A stretch of 32,110 nt of DNA, taken from Euprymna scolopes. Its lineage: Eukaryota > Mollusca > Cephalopoda > Sepiida > Sepiolidae. The position numbers were made by a program, and so were the translations under genes. Under the pieces are notes generated by a model that saw nothing but the letters and a program-made list of their open reading frames with translations, had not been told where the DNA came from and made no database searches. Below are positions 21,511 to 31,480 of this stretch, in pieces. The first letter of the stretch is position 1; the number at the start of each line of letters is the position of its first letter. Where the stretch lies: the NCBI GenBank assembly GCA_024364805.1, contig CM044516.1:8574276-8606385 (forward strand), in the 5' to 3' direction.

Positions 21511-21560
21511 ATGATCCATATTAATCCATATTAATCCATATTAATCTATATTAATCCATA
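21511..21560. repeat. 10-bp tandem repeat (aatccatatt)
   Basis: About five units, one with a C to T change. Confidence 0.9.
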
Positions 21561-21589
21561 ACTGTACACGGAGAGTATTATTCTTAGTT

Positions 21590-21715
21590 CACATTACCTT
21601 TTCATAACAAAAGCCCATACAAAAACTTTTTAACCAAACCAGCTAAGTACTTTCTGAGCAAAAGTGGAACAAGCAGGCAGACAGACTGACAGACAGACAA
21701 ACTAAGAGATATATG
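21590..21715 (+). repeat. Retroposon-like tail, copy 2
   Basis: It contains ttcataacaaaagccc, then agtactttctgagc, aagtggaacaagcag and a gacagact run. Block order matches 11365-11485. Confidence 0.6.
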
Positions 21716-22068
21716 AAATTGATATTTAGTCTTGTCGTATTCTATATAATAGATTCTGTGCAAACTTCGTTTAGACAGACACTTAATAGAACAAAATTTG
21801 GATTTACCCTACGCTTGAATAACCACCAGTCATCAAACTTTTCATAAAACGACTGTTTCATAGCCCAGAGATTAGTAGTCCTGTCACGCAAACCTTGGTC
21901 ACTATAATTCTGCACTCGTACGTTTGGAGTATGAGATGTGTGTGTAGACCATTTATGTGTGTCTATAAACGTATATATTTGGCTGTCGTCGGGATGTTTT
22001 ACACGGGAACCACATTGACATGAACAAATGTGGTCATATTCGAAAATGAGAAAACAGCCATTATATCT
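21716..22068. other. Unassigned DNA upstream of the Helitron relic
   Basis: No HUH replication-initiator motif was recognised here, although this is roughly where a Helitron Rep domain would be expected. Confidence 0.4.
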
Positions 22069-22166
22069 TATATTAATATTTTATATTAATATTTTATATT
22101 AATATTTTATGTTAATATTTTATGTTAATATTTTATATTAATGTTTTATGTAAATATTTTATATTT
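22069..22166. repeat. 13-bp tandem repeat (ttatattaatatt)
   Basis: About seven units with A/G exchange at one position. Confidence 0.92.
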
Positions 22167-22659
22167 TAACATGTATTACAATATTAGCACATATATTTTT
22201 CTAAGTTGATTTTCCCAGGGATAACTAAGGGTTTATGAATACGACAGGCACAGGGTATACGGCTTACATATTTTCTGATATGTGAATAAAGGTAACGATA
22301 TGGCAGCTTTTGGTTGCGAACAAATACATAATTAGGATGCCGTCATACATGGCGTGGAAATTGTACAGTATCAAGCTGAAAGACACATAAGCGGCAATAA
22401 AGCTGCATGGGGAATTATTCCAATTCTAATGCACGGAGGGAGATAATCTATTGTTGAAATAGGAGCACATCAAGGAAAAAAAAAAGGAAAACGCGTTAAC
22501 TTTACATCTGCAAATGTGTAGGAAATAGCTTTGAATTCAGCGGCATTCTTCACATTATGTCAAATTGACGGATCTCCAAAAACGCTGCTATATTCGAAAG
22601 TGTTTCTGTATTACACATGGAATGTAAATAGAAAATCATTTGAACGATTGAGTCGATGA

Positions 22660-22772
22660 ACAACACAGCACATTAAAAAGAAAAAAAAAACAATATATAC
22701 CACTGTATACTATTCATACTGATCAAGATGAAGGTTTCTTTCTTCGAATGCTGTTGGTAAATGCCCTTTATC
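22660..22772 (+). repeat. Left copy of ~113-bp direct duplication
   Basis: Helitron helicase sequence from acaacacagcacattaaaaa to atgccctttatc. It is repeated with only a few differences at 23367-23481, on the other side of the 594-bp segment. Confidence 0.85.
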
Positions 22773-23366
22773 TAGTAATAAGTACTAGTATATTATATTA
22801 AGTAGTTTATACTTTGAATAAGTTTAAGACGTCTATGATCCATAATCGAATTCACAGAAAGGACGAATGGCGCAACAGCTATAGATCACTTCAAACTAGT
22901 AGTTTTCGGATGTTGAATGTTCAATCCTCAGTGTGAGTAATTACTTATATTCGTCCAAATTTGACAGAACAGGAGAAAAATATCTCTTTGGATGAAACTA
23001 AATTTTTTATTCAAAGGTCTGTTGTATCGCGTACAACAAGATGCATTTGAAGAAGGTGGGAGGTTAAATAAGTCGAAATGTTGTGATAACAGCGCCCAAT
23101 ATAAAACCGTAGTCTTTAAAAAGCTAAATAACGTTGGCCAAATTTGTTGCATGCGTTTTTTTCTGATGCTGATGCTGATGCGCTTAATCGGAACATTGCA
23201 TCAATCAAATCAAATTATGGAGCTTTCTCCGCATATCGTTTCTCACGTTTTGTTCACATGTACGAATGCATGTGTGAAGCATTCTGGATGTTGATTGGAG
23301 TAAAATGCCATGTAAAATAATTGTTTGGGTTGGAAATGATTTTATTAATGACAAGAAGTATTGTGG
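22773..23366 (+). mobile_element. 594-bp repeated segment inserted in Helitron (copy A)
   Basis: It begins tagtaataagta and ends aatgacaagaagtattgtgg. A second copy lies at 25429-26024, over 90 percent identical by eye, with the same end points although its flanks are unrelated, so it behaves as a discrete unit. Near its left third it has A-box-like tggcgcaacag (22868) and B-box-like tgttcaatcct (22918), conserved in copy B. Its frames do not resemble any protein I know and differ between copies. It may be a SINE-like or other non-autonomous element. Terminal inverted repeats are not visible. Confidence 0.75.
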
Positions 23367-23481
23367 ACAACACAGCACATTAAAAAGAAAAAAAAACAAC
23401 AATATATACCACTGTATACTATTCATCCTGATCGAGATGAAGGTTTCTTTCTTCGAATGCTGTTGGAAAATGCCCTTTGTC
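23367..23481 (+). repeat. Right copy of ~113-bp direct duplication
   Basis: Repeats 22660-22772, with substitutions such as atactgatcaag/atcctgatcgag and a two-base gain in an A/C run. Helitron coding similarity continues from here, so the 594-bp segment plus one copy of this duplication is extra sequence. Confidence 0.85.
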
Positions 23482-25311
23482 CAAGATCCACCCAGCAATG
23501 TTTAATTGTTGATGGCGCTACACATATTACTTTTAGCAATGCATGTCAAGCTCTGAATTAATAGGAAAATGAAAGACACAGAGATGTATGTATTAATGCG
23601 TGCAACACATCGCATCCTAATAAAATGCGTACATTGTTTGTTACCATATTGGCAACTTCATCCCCAACAAAGTAAAAAGAGAAATTTAAACCAGAATTAA
23701 CTGAAAATATTTTAAATCTAAGACACAATGAAAGTGCAAATATCTAATTTGATTCTACAGCACATCTGCATTTTACAGTAGAAATCTATACTGAAGCATT
23801 GATTATGATTGCACTCTTGTGCTTAGAAATCGTAAACAAATGAGAATGATACCATCAAATCGACCTGCTACTACTCTGCTGTGAAATAGGGTTCTGAAAA
23901 AAAATTACAAATTGTTCTACGTGCAACCAAGCATGCATACGCTAACACGTGTGCAAAAATGCATTTACAACCAAATAATGAAGCCTGTACATAAAGGAGT
24001 TGGGAAAATATTTTTCTGAGATATGCCCGAAGGAACTAGTCAAACCTTTCTAATTAAATTGATTTTAGCAACCATTCGATCACAAAATGACATAGCCTTA
24101 GCTCTTGCAGTCTCCGTAATAACTACGATATTGCTACAATGTAGAAGAACTGCTGATTCTGCTTTCAGACTAACATTATGCATGCAATTTATTGACACTT
24201 TTGTGTGCAGCATTTTAAAAACATCCAAAAATGGGTAAAGTATTGCAAACTTATTGTTGGGGGTAAGTGCACCATGGCGTACGAAAATTACTTGGGGCTC
24301 TTTATCGATCATTGCAAGATTTCTGTGAAACTATTAGACGTTTTTGGAATGCATTAATCTTGCTTGCAGATTATAGACAGACATCACATCCAATTCTTTG
24401 ATTAACACAAGCAGATAACAATCTTGCCTAAACACTCTAGTTTTTGGCAGCATGTAATACAAATATGCGTGTCCAGATGCAACACACTTGATCAGCATAG
24501 ATACATTTCACGTAAATTGTTGGAGATTGGAAACGGAAAAGTGCAGACTGATCTGATTTTAGTGGGAATTTTATTGTCTTGTATCTTCTGTAATTTAGTG
24601 ACTTTAAAAGAATAATATAAAACATATTTTGAGATATTCATATAAATTATGATAATCCCAGTTAGCTGAGTATATTAGGTATCCTTGAAGCCAAAAACAA
24701 AGATGTCCACTAAATTCACGTTGTTATGTAATTTAGAATCAAATGAGTGTAGTCGCGTACAAGCCCGCTGACACTGTTGTAGAAGTAAAATAAGCAGTTA
24801 ATTATCCAACAGAATTTTTGAATTCACTAGATTTGCTAGAGATTTAACCGCACCTAATTGATAAGCAGATTATTATTTTGCAAAATATCAATCAGCCCAA
24901 GGTTTGCAATGGCACGCGGCTTGCAGTAAAAAATTAAAAACAAAACATTATTAAAGCAACAATTTTGACAAAGCCTTTCAAGGGTAAACATTTCTTATAA
25001 TCACAACGTACATTCTGTTTCAATTTAAGAGGTATCAATTCTAAATTCGATTGACTTTTATAATATCGAGCTCAGAAATAATCTTTAGAATTATGTGGCT
25101 TACATCCTTTCTCACATGAACAATTGTATGCCATGAACAATTATATGTTGTATGTTCTAAAGTCGGAAAACCATACTACCTCTATATCTGTATAGAAAAT
25201 ATTGTGTATCCACAAGTATTGGGAAATTAAGCATATTAAAACATGCACTTTCTCTTTTGTTTTCTTTTTAAATTTAACTAAACTGAGTCACAGTAAGGTC
25301 GCTGGTTACGG

Positions 25312-25428
<117 letters not shown>

Positions 25429-26024
25429 TAGTAATAAGTAATAGTATATGATATTAAGTAGTTTATATATTGAATAAGTTTAAGACGTCTATGATCCATA
25501 ATCGAATTCACAGAAAAGACGAATGGCGCAACAGATATAGATCACTTCAAACTAGTAGTTTTCGGATGTTGAAAGTTCAATCCTCAGTGTGAGTAATTAC
25601 TTCTATTCGACCAAATTTGACAGAACAGGAGAAAAATATCTCTTTGGATAAAACTAAAATTTTTATTCAAAGGTCTGTATAGAGTATCGCGTACAATAAG
25701 ATGCATTTGAAGAAGGTGGGAGGTTAAATAAGTCGAAATCTTGTGATAACAGCGCCCAATATGCAACCGTAGTCTTAAAAAGCTAAATAACGTTGGCCAA
25801 ATTTGTTGTGTGCGATTTTTCTGATGCTGATGCTGATGCGCTTTATCCGAACATTACATCAATCAAATCAAATTATGGAGCTATCACCACATGCCGTTTC
25901 TCACGTTTTGTTCACATGTACGAATGCATGTGTGAAGCATTCTGGATGTTGATTGGAGTAAAATGCCATGTAAAATAATTGCTTGGGTTGGAAATAATTA
26001 TTTTAATGACAAGAAGTAGTGTGG
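25429..26024 (+). mobile_element. 594-bp repeated segment (copy B)
   Basis: Matches 22773-23366 from tagtaataagta to gtgg. It shares catcaatcaaatcaaattat, the gatgctgatgctgatgcgct triplet block and the A- and B-box-like sites (25525 and 25575 regions). It differs by scattered substitutions and small indels. It lies between a TA microsatellite and the pseudogene at 26090. Confidence 0.85.
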
Positions 26025-26089
26025 TCCGCTAGTTCTGAGTGATTATGTCGATAAAGATCGGTTTTAAGACCCAAAACATAGAAATTTTC

Positions 26090-26600
26090 CAAAAGTCGAT
26101 GCTCAGCATACACGAATGAAGAACTGGCCTGTTCGGGTGGAATAGGTCCGTGGCAAAGACAAAAACCTCATATCGACACTCTGGACAAGGATAGTGAGTG
26201 CTTCACTTTCTTGTGCCAGGTTTTTACAGGATTGACCATGGCGAAATTGGAAGCATGAATTATAGACGGTCATCAGACCCCAGAGTTCGAAAAGTCAATG
26301 AACGAAGTGGAACTGGGTGTGTGGAAGGTATTTGTTCTGATAGTGAAAAACTTCTTCGGCAACAATAAGGTCAGACTCCATGCAGAACTTGTCAACAACA
26401 TGCTGACTGCTTAAAAAATACCTGGGCTGCTCTATGAGCGTCAAAATGCACTGCCTATTTTTAGATATGGACCGGTTTCCTGAGAACCTGAATTCAATGA
26501 GTGATGATCAGATCTAATCAGAATCTGAAAAAGACGGAGAGCTACTGTCGGGGTCGCTGGGACGCAGTCTAAATTGCTGACTACTGAGGAGCCACCTCCT
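26090..26600 (+). pseudogene. Relic of a multicopy animal ORF family of unknown function
   Basis: Plus-strand frames read MKNWPVR, then DKDSECFTFLCQVFTGLTM and AKLEA (about 26190-26255), EFEKSMNEVELGVWKVFV and NFFGNNKVRLHAELVNNML, then MSVKMHCLFLDMDRFPENLN and SMSDDQ (about 26434-26515), and RGRWDA. I recall this pattern (IKLGLMKQFVKAL, FLGNN, FFPENLGxxSDEQGERFHQD, RYQGRW) from a widespread multicopy family in insects, hydra and cephalopods. It is probably mobile-element associated and its function is not known to me. The segment between MKNWPVR and DKDSECF seems internally deleted, with several stops and frame shifts. The name and role are not claimed. Confidence 0.6.
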
Positions 26601-26648
26601 TGCCGTTGAGCATTCTAGGAGATCAAATTAACTAAAGTTTAAACCCTG

Positions 26649-26650
<2 letters not shown>

Positions 26651-26736
<86 letters not shown>

Positions 26737-26747
26737 GTGTGTGTGTG
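26651..26747. repeat. (TA)n with short (GT)n
   Basis: About 84 bp of TA and then about 13 bp of GT. Confidence 0.96.
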
Positions 26748-26955
26748 TTTTCCGGAAAAAAGGAAAGAGCATGCTAGCGTTACTAGAGTATAATTCAGGT
26801 GAGTCAAGTTGGATATGATTCGACGCAATTCACTGATAAATTCTGATTATACACTAGGTTTCTTCAACATTGTCTGTTAATCTATTAATAATGTGAATTC
26901 CCCAACGAAATTAAATGAACAGTTAATAAAAACATAAATACCTGTTTTTTACGTA

Positions 26956-27282
26956 CGGGTTTCCAAAGTACGGCCTGCAGGCTAAATCCGGCGGTTCAAA
27001 TTCGCAAAGGTCTGATGGAAAACCTACAAAATATTAAGGATCATTTTTTTTTATGGAAACGTGTAAAATAGTGTTGTGTTCTTTTTGTTTTGTTTTGTTT
27101 TTTTTTAGAAAATAATTAAAAGAATGAAGTTTTGGCTAAGTGGTTTTACTAAAAAGCAAGGCTAATGAAAAGAAAACAGTATTAACCATGTCGAGATCAT
27201 TTAAACATTTTTTTGCCCCACATGGTTTTAAAAAAGTCAGCACTATGCCATCCCACTACTATAAAATATTAGAGATCCCTAG
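26956..27282. mobile_element. Non-autonomous hAT element
   Basis: The left end reads cgggtttccaaagtacggcc and the right end attagagatccctag. These match degraded hAT termini (CAGGGGTNTCCAAA style) in inverted orientation. The flanks are tttacgta (26948-26955) and tttacgtt (27283-27290), an 8-bp target duplication with one mismatch, as hAT elements make. The length is 327 bp and there is no coding frame. The left interior has the cggcctgcaggctaaatcc block often seen near hAT ends. Confidence 0.78.
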
Positions 27283-27290
27283 TTTACGTT

Positions 27291-27618
27291 ATATTTAGCG
27301 TTGTGCTATGTTGTTTTAAGAATTTTCTGATCAATTACTTGATTATTTTGTTTTAGCTGGTTTTAAGTGTTGGTCTAGTGGTCAACATTTTTGTTATACA
27401 GCTTCAGATTTCAGTAGCTTCTCCTCAACAACTGCAGCATTGTAGAAATATCTTCTTTTTGACCGTTTCCCTCCTAATTATAGCGTTAATCTTTGCAAAA
27501 CTAAGACCAATAGATGTTTAGGTTCCACTTCCAAAATAGAATATAATAAAATTTTAAATCCAAAAATAGAATCGGTAATATGGAGTAGGTTCAAGAGGAA
27601 ATCTAATTTCTCATTCAA
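27291..27618. other. Unassigned DNA, possible Helitron body
   Basis: No family was recognised. One plus frame near 27480-27640 is non-repetitive but nameless. The segment ends in the Helitron-like terminus described next. Confidence 0.35.
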
Positions 27619-27648
27619 TACCGGGCAACGCCGGGTCTTAATGTCAGT
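27619..27648 (+). mobile_element. Degraded Helitron 3' terminus
   Basis: The hairpin block accgggcaacgccgggt matches the 3' hairpin of the complete Helitron at 30192-31126 and is followed 8 bp later by tcagt in place of ctagt. The 5' end was not found. Confidence 0.5.
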
Positions 27649-27939
27649 TTAAATATAAACACCAGCATTGACCAGGACGAACTAATAAGATAAATGAATC
27701 GAATGCAGTTTAGAATTGAATTTCTTATTCTCTTTTTTTTTTTCAAATAATATCAACAACGTATCATTCAAATTGATAAGATGACACTCACTGAACCAAT
27801 CATTACCGTTTAATCAAGTTGATTCTTTCTAAAATGCATTTTTGTAAAAGAATTCGATTTTGTATTTTTCTTTAATTCAAATTTTTCATTTGCTGTTGTC
27901 TATTTTCAGAGGCTCTGTCAGTCGGTATTTGTGTTAAAA

Positions 27940-28495
27940 TAGCATTTTATGTGTTATGTTTTAGTCTTAAATATAAGTTTTAGTGGTGTATTATGGTAGT
28001 TTAAATGCGAATTTTATTGGTTTGCCATGCTAAGCCCTAAATAACATTTCCATTAGTGTGTCACGCTTAAGTGTTAAACAGGACTTTGTTGGTTTTTGAT
28101 GCTTAAGTTTAGAATAGTATTGTTTTGGTTTGTCACAATTCAGTTTTACATAGTTCACGAGGCTGTTTAAGTAGTATTTTCGGTGTGTGACTCTAAAGTT
28201 TTAAACATTATCTACAGTATTGATATGTGACATTTAAGTTTCAGGCAACATTTATGTTGGTCTGGCACACTTTGGCTTGAAATAGCATTTATGTTGGTCT
28301 GCCAATCTTATGCTTAAAATAGCATTTTTGTTGGTCCCTTCTGTTTAAGTTCAAAATAACATTTCCGTTGGTATATCACACGTAGACATAAAACAGCATT
28401 TTCGTAGGGGTGGAACACTTGAGTTTTAAAATATATTTTCGTTGGTCTGTCACACTTTAGGTTTAAATGGTATTTCCGTTGAGTGGACGTATCTT
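27940..28495 (+). repeat. Degenerate ~37-bp minisatellite, about 15 units
   Basis: The consensus is gcatttttgttggtctgtca followed by cacttaagtttaaaata. Clear units include those at 28254-28400 (for example gcatttatgttggtctgcc). Other units diverge by 20-40 percent and one is shortened near 28155. It is an old, unhomogenised tandem array, unlike the 30-bp array at 9460. Confidence 0.75.
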
Positions 28496-28737
28496 ATGAA
28501 TATGAGTTTTTGTTTTGTTTTTCATTACAACATTTGATTTGATCAATGTTAAATGGGAATACTTGAAAAAAGTTAACCAAAAAATTTAATTCAATGCTTC
28601 GATCGTTAAATTGAGGTTCTTTGATTTTGTAATTTTTCTTGATGACGTAGCAAGAATTCTTGCCTTAGATTCGCATTTGGAATCCATTATAATTGAAATA
28701 AAAGAAAGAGTTATCAGATTTGTTAATCAGTCTGCAC

Positions 28738-29245
28738 ATTTAGAAAAACACTGTAACGCTTAGGGATGTTTTATACTCTTGCTTTTACGTTTTTAGCGAC
28801 GATGTAGTGGAATATATTTTTTTTCCTGGCATCACAGTCGGCATTTTGTGTGTTGTGGCATTGTAGAAAAGTAAAACATTTGGACTTGTATACGTATACA
28901 TTTATATTCACGTGAAGAATTTTTCAAAAACCAAGGATGGTTTGGAAATGTTTATCCCTTTTATATTCTACATGTTATATGAAAATAAGAAAATACTGCA
29001 AAGCTTAGGGATATTTTATATTCTTGCTTTTATGTTTTTAGCGACCATGTGATGGAATATATTTCTTTCATGGACACAACACTGGAATTTTGTGTGTTGC
29101 TGTATTGTAGAAAACCACATGAATATACAAGAAAGAAAATACAATTAGAAAAAAAAACAAATGAACTTACATACCAGTACATTTATATTCACACAAACAA
29201 TTTATCAAACCCCAAACATTAGAAGAATTACAGAAACATGTACGC
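28738..29245 (+). repeat. ~245-bp tandem duplication
   Basis: Unit one (gcttagggatgttttat, then tttttagcgacgatgt and attttgtgtgttg) recurs 245 bp later (gcttagggatattttat, tttttagcgaccatgt, attttgtgtgttg). A third diverged copy lies in register at about 29470-29690 (cttttaacggccacgtgt, then tgcgtgttg), two periods away. Confidence 0.75.
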
Positions 29246-29469
29246 TGGTATAAGACATAATATGCAAAGAGAAGATATATTACAATCCCAACACAGTTGA
29301 TTAAGAACATATATGGCTAAAGCCTCATATGTGTAAGCATTATAAGTAAAATATATGTTAGGCTGTTCTGGCAGTCTGTGCAACTGCTACCAAAAGAGCG
29401 TATAAACCTACACGTCGTAGGAGTTTGTGAAGTGATATAGAAATAGAAATCTGGTTAAACTAGGTCAAA
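29246..29469. other. Interval between repeat copies
   Basis: It occupies the place of a unit in the 245-bp register but shows no clear similarity to the others. Confidence 0.4.
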
Positions 29470-29690
29470 TAGCATTAAAATATTTATCCTTGTCATTTTC
29501 TGCATGTTATTTTTATGCTTTTAACGGCCACGTGTTCAAGTATTATTGTTAATTTGCGTGTTGTTTTATGGTGGGCGTTAGAAAAATTAGACGCGATAAG
29601 GAAATAAATTTTGATACGCATATTTATTCCACCATAAAAGTTTGTGTTAGAAAAAACAATAATGGGAATATAGAGCTCGTAAAATGGCAC
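29470..29690 (+). repeat. Third, diverged copy of the 245-bp repeat
   Basis: Blocks cttttaacggccacgtgt, tttgcgtgttg and catatttattc follow the order of the two earlier copies at about twice their spacing. Confidence 0.5.
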
Positions 29691-29921
29691 ATACTATAAT
29701 AATACAAAAATAGAATAGCACGCATTAGTATAGAATTTATATTAATAAGAAGGTAGACGTATGTGTTTGTGTCTCTATGAAACTATTTAACCGATAAACT
29801 CTTAGACAAATGGCCAGATAACACTGAAATAGACAGGAAAAGGTATTCATACACCAAAAGTAGTTTAAAAGGAGTAAAATATTTGTTTGAATGGATACTT
29901 TGGAAATCAAGAATGTATTTG

Positions 29922-30150
29922 AGTACAATACAGCAATTAATAGAGTATTGGTTCTAGAATATTAACCTAGGAATTTGCATGAATTAAAATATCATATTAA
30001 AGAGGACGTTACGACCGAACTATAGCAGACGAGATAGTACTTGATATTGGGTACAATATAACAATCAATAAAAAATGTCTCTATAATAATATATAATAAA
30101 TCTGCATAAATTTAAAATATCATATTTAAGTGTATTTTACGATCGAAAAA
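29922..30150 (+). repeat. ~129-bp tandem duplication
   Basis: The blocks gtacaatacagcaattaata (29922) and gaattaaaatatcatatt recur at 30051 as gtacaatataacaatcaata and aatttaaaatatcatattta, followed by gttacgaccgaa versus tttacgatcgaa. Confidence 0.7.
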
Positions 30151-30483
30151 CGCCCTTGCGTTTGAAGGTGTGTTTTGACCAACAAAAAAAATCTATATAT
30201 ATATAAGCGAAAATGTATGTATGTATGTGTGTATGTTTGTGTGTCTGCTAAAACTTTCGACAAATAGAACAAAAAAATTAAAAAACGGAAGCTCCATCCT
30301 TCGCTCAAAAAATATCGAAATATTGGCCAAAAATTTTCATTTTTTTCACCCCGAAATTGACAATTTTCGACAGGGGGTGGACATCAAAAACGGCCATCTC
30401 GACCGGTTCTACGCATGCGCCAGATGACGTCATGACCTGTTTTACTTTAAATAGTTGAAAAACTGAACAAATTTCATGTACGT

Positions 30484-30556
30484 CGCGTTAGGTTAGTTGA
30501 TTAGCACGTTGGTTCATTATCTAAACATTTTGGGTTCGAATCGTGGAAGGAGATGT
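30484..30556 (+). repeat. tRNA-like module in Helitron
   Basis: ggttagttgattagcacgtt resembles the D-arm and A box of a tRNA, and tttgggttcgaatcg has a good B box (GGTTCGAATC). The spacing of about 45 bp fits. Stem pairing is weak, so it is a tRNA-derived (SINE-head-like) passenger rather than a tRNA gene. Confidence 0.55.
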
Positions 30557-30862
30557 CTTTTTTTTGTTTTTTTTTCGATTTTTTAAATTTAAATATTGAA
30601 CCAGTGTCATTTAAGCCATTTTTACGTAACTTTCGTTTTTCTGTTTTTTTTTTTTACTTCGCTTATCCACCCCCGACCACACTCCAAAAACATCCGGGTA
30701 CCCACCGATTTTTTAAATTTTAATATCGAAGTAGGCTTCTTTAAGCCATTATGCACGTGTTCGTTTTCTTTTTTCATCGTTCGTTTGCCTTACGTTAGTT
30801 TTTTTCCCCCGCTTAAGTTTTAACGTTGTTTTCTTTTTTTACTTTTTTTACAAGCAAACCTA

Positions 30863-30904
<42 letters not shown>
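30863..30904. repeat. (CGT)14 microsatellite
   Basis: A pure run with a CpG in every triplet, inside the Helitron. It is conspicuous in an AT-rich, CpG-poor setting. Confidence 0.97.
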
Positions 30905-30982
30905 AACGCTCGACGACTTCCGGGCGCGCACTTGTTAATCTGGTTCTTACTTAAATACATTCAAACATCTTTCAGTAACTCA

Positions 30983-31046
30983 TTGTGGCTGGCCGATTTT
31001 ATTTTCAAACTTCGCCTCAGGGCTTCGGGTTCGATCCTACCAACTT
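30983..31046 (+). repeat. Second tRNA-like module in Helitron
   Basis: Has tggctggccg (A-box-like) and, about 45 bp later, cgggttcgatcctacc, a strong B box. It sits just before the C8 tract and the 3' hairpin. Confidence 0.4.
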
Positions 31047-31154
31047 CTCCCCCCCCCCCGATTTCTTTTTTATTTAACAACAAACACACCTACAAACACC
31101 CGGGCAACGCCGGGTACCCCCGCTAGTAAATATATAAAAAATAAGTGGTAATAT

Positions 31155-31480
31155 GTTGGCAGGCTTGAACCCGTGACGTAAAGGCGGAAGGGAAAGTGAA
31201 GAAGACATCTTAGTCAATGTCTCCATGTCACGACCGGAAGTTAAAAGCATTGAAATTAACAGAAGTCACTCCAAGGGTGACGATGAATTTCTAAAGTGTG
31301 AGCAAAAAAAATCGAGCCCTCCTTGTACAAACAGGCAGAATTTGGGACGAAGGAATTAATGTTTTGGGTTAACTTTTCGATATTTGTCGTCCGAGATACC
31401 GATCTTGTCGAAAGTTTTTGCGAGAAATACATACATGCATTAAAACAGTCAGGTGAGAATTTATATTATATTAGTAAGAA
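31155..31480 (+). repeat. Interspersed repeat tail (right-edge copy)
   Basis: Shares with 1-315 the order cacgacc, cgatatttgtcgt, gataccgatctt, gaaagttt and an acatacatgcat ending. Near 31158-31175 the minus strand contains a B-box-like acgggttcaagcctgcc, so a SINE head may be present. Confidence 0.4.

Larger units (their letters stand above)
22275..25235 (+). mobile_element. Autonomous Helitron relic, mainly helicase domain
   Basis: Plus-strand frames follow the C-terminal half of an animal RepHel protein. In order these are YVNKGNDMAAFG (22279), HISGNKAAW, NFTSANV, LLYSKVFLYYTWNVNRKSFE, HPDRDEGFFLRMLLENAL (about 23425), and the Walker A region as GTSQTF (24032-24049, normally GGTGKTF). They continue with LILATIRSQNDIALAL, QLLEIGNGKV-like residues near 24520, NYPTEFLNSLDL (about 24795), CNGTRLAV (24905-24928) and SLELCGL (about 25082). 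Many stops and frame changes occur and the Walker A Lys is lost, so it is dead. The catalytic Rep part is not seen. A 594-bp segment interrupts it at 22773-23366. Confidence 0.87.
30192..31126 (+). mobile_element. Non-autonomous Helitron with both termini
   Basis: The left end is TC followed by tatatatatataagcgaaaa. The right end has an exact hairpin acccgg-gcaacg-ccgggt (31098-31115), seven bases, then CTAG (31123-31126). The element sits between A (30191) and T (31127), the canonical A|T Helitron insertion. It is 935 bp long and has no helicase coding. Inside are tRNA-like modules, a (CGT)14 tract and a TGACGTCA site (about 30425). It looks complete, and mobility would need Rep/helicase supplied in trans. 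Confidence 0.9.

Noticed and set aside
22928-23294. Open frames in the 594-bp unit as a gene
   Set aside because: The frames are not kept between the two copies of the unit and match no family.
26985-27005. B-box-like ggttcaaattc inside the hAT element as a SINE
   Set aside because: There is no A box at suitable spacing, and the segment is explained by the hAT element.
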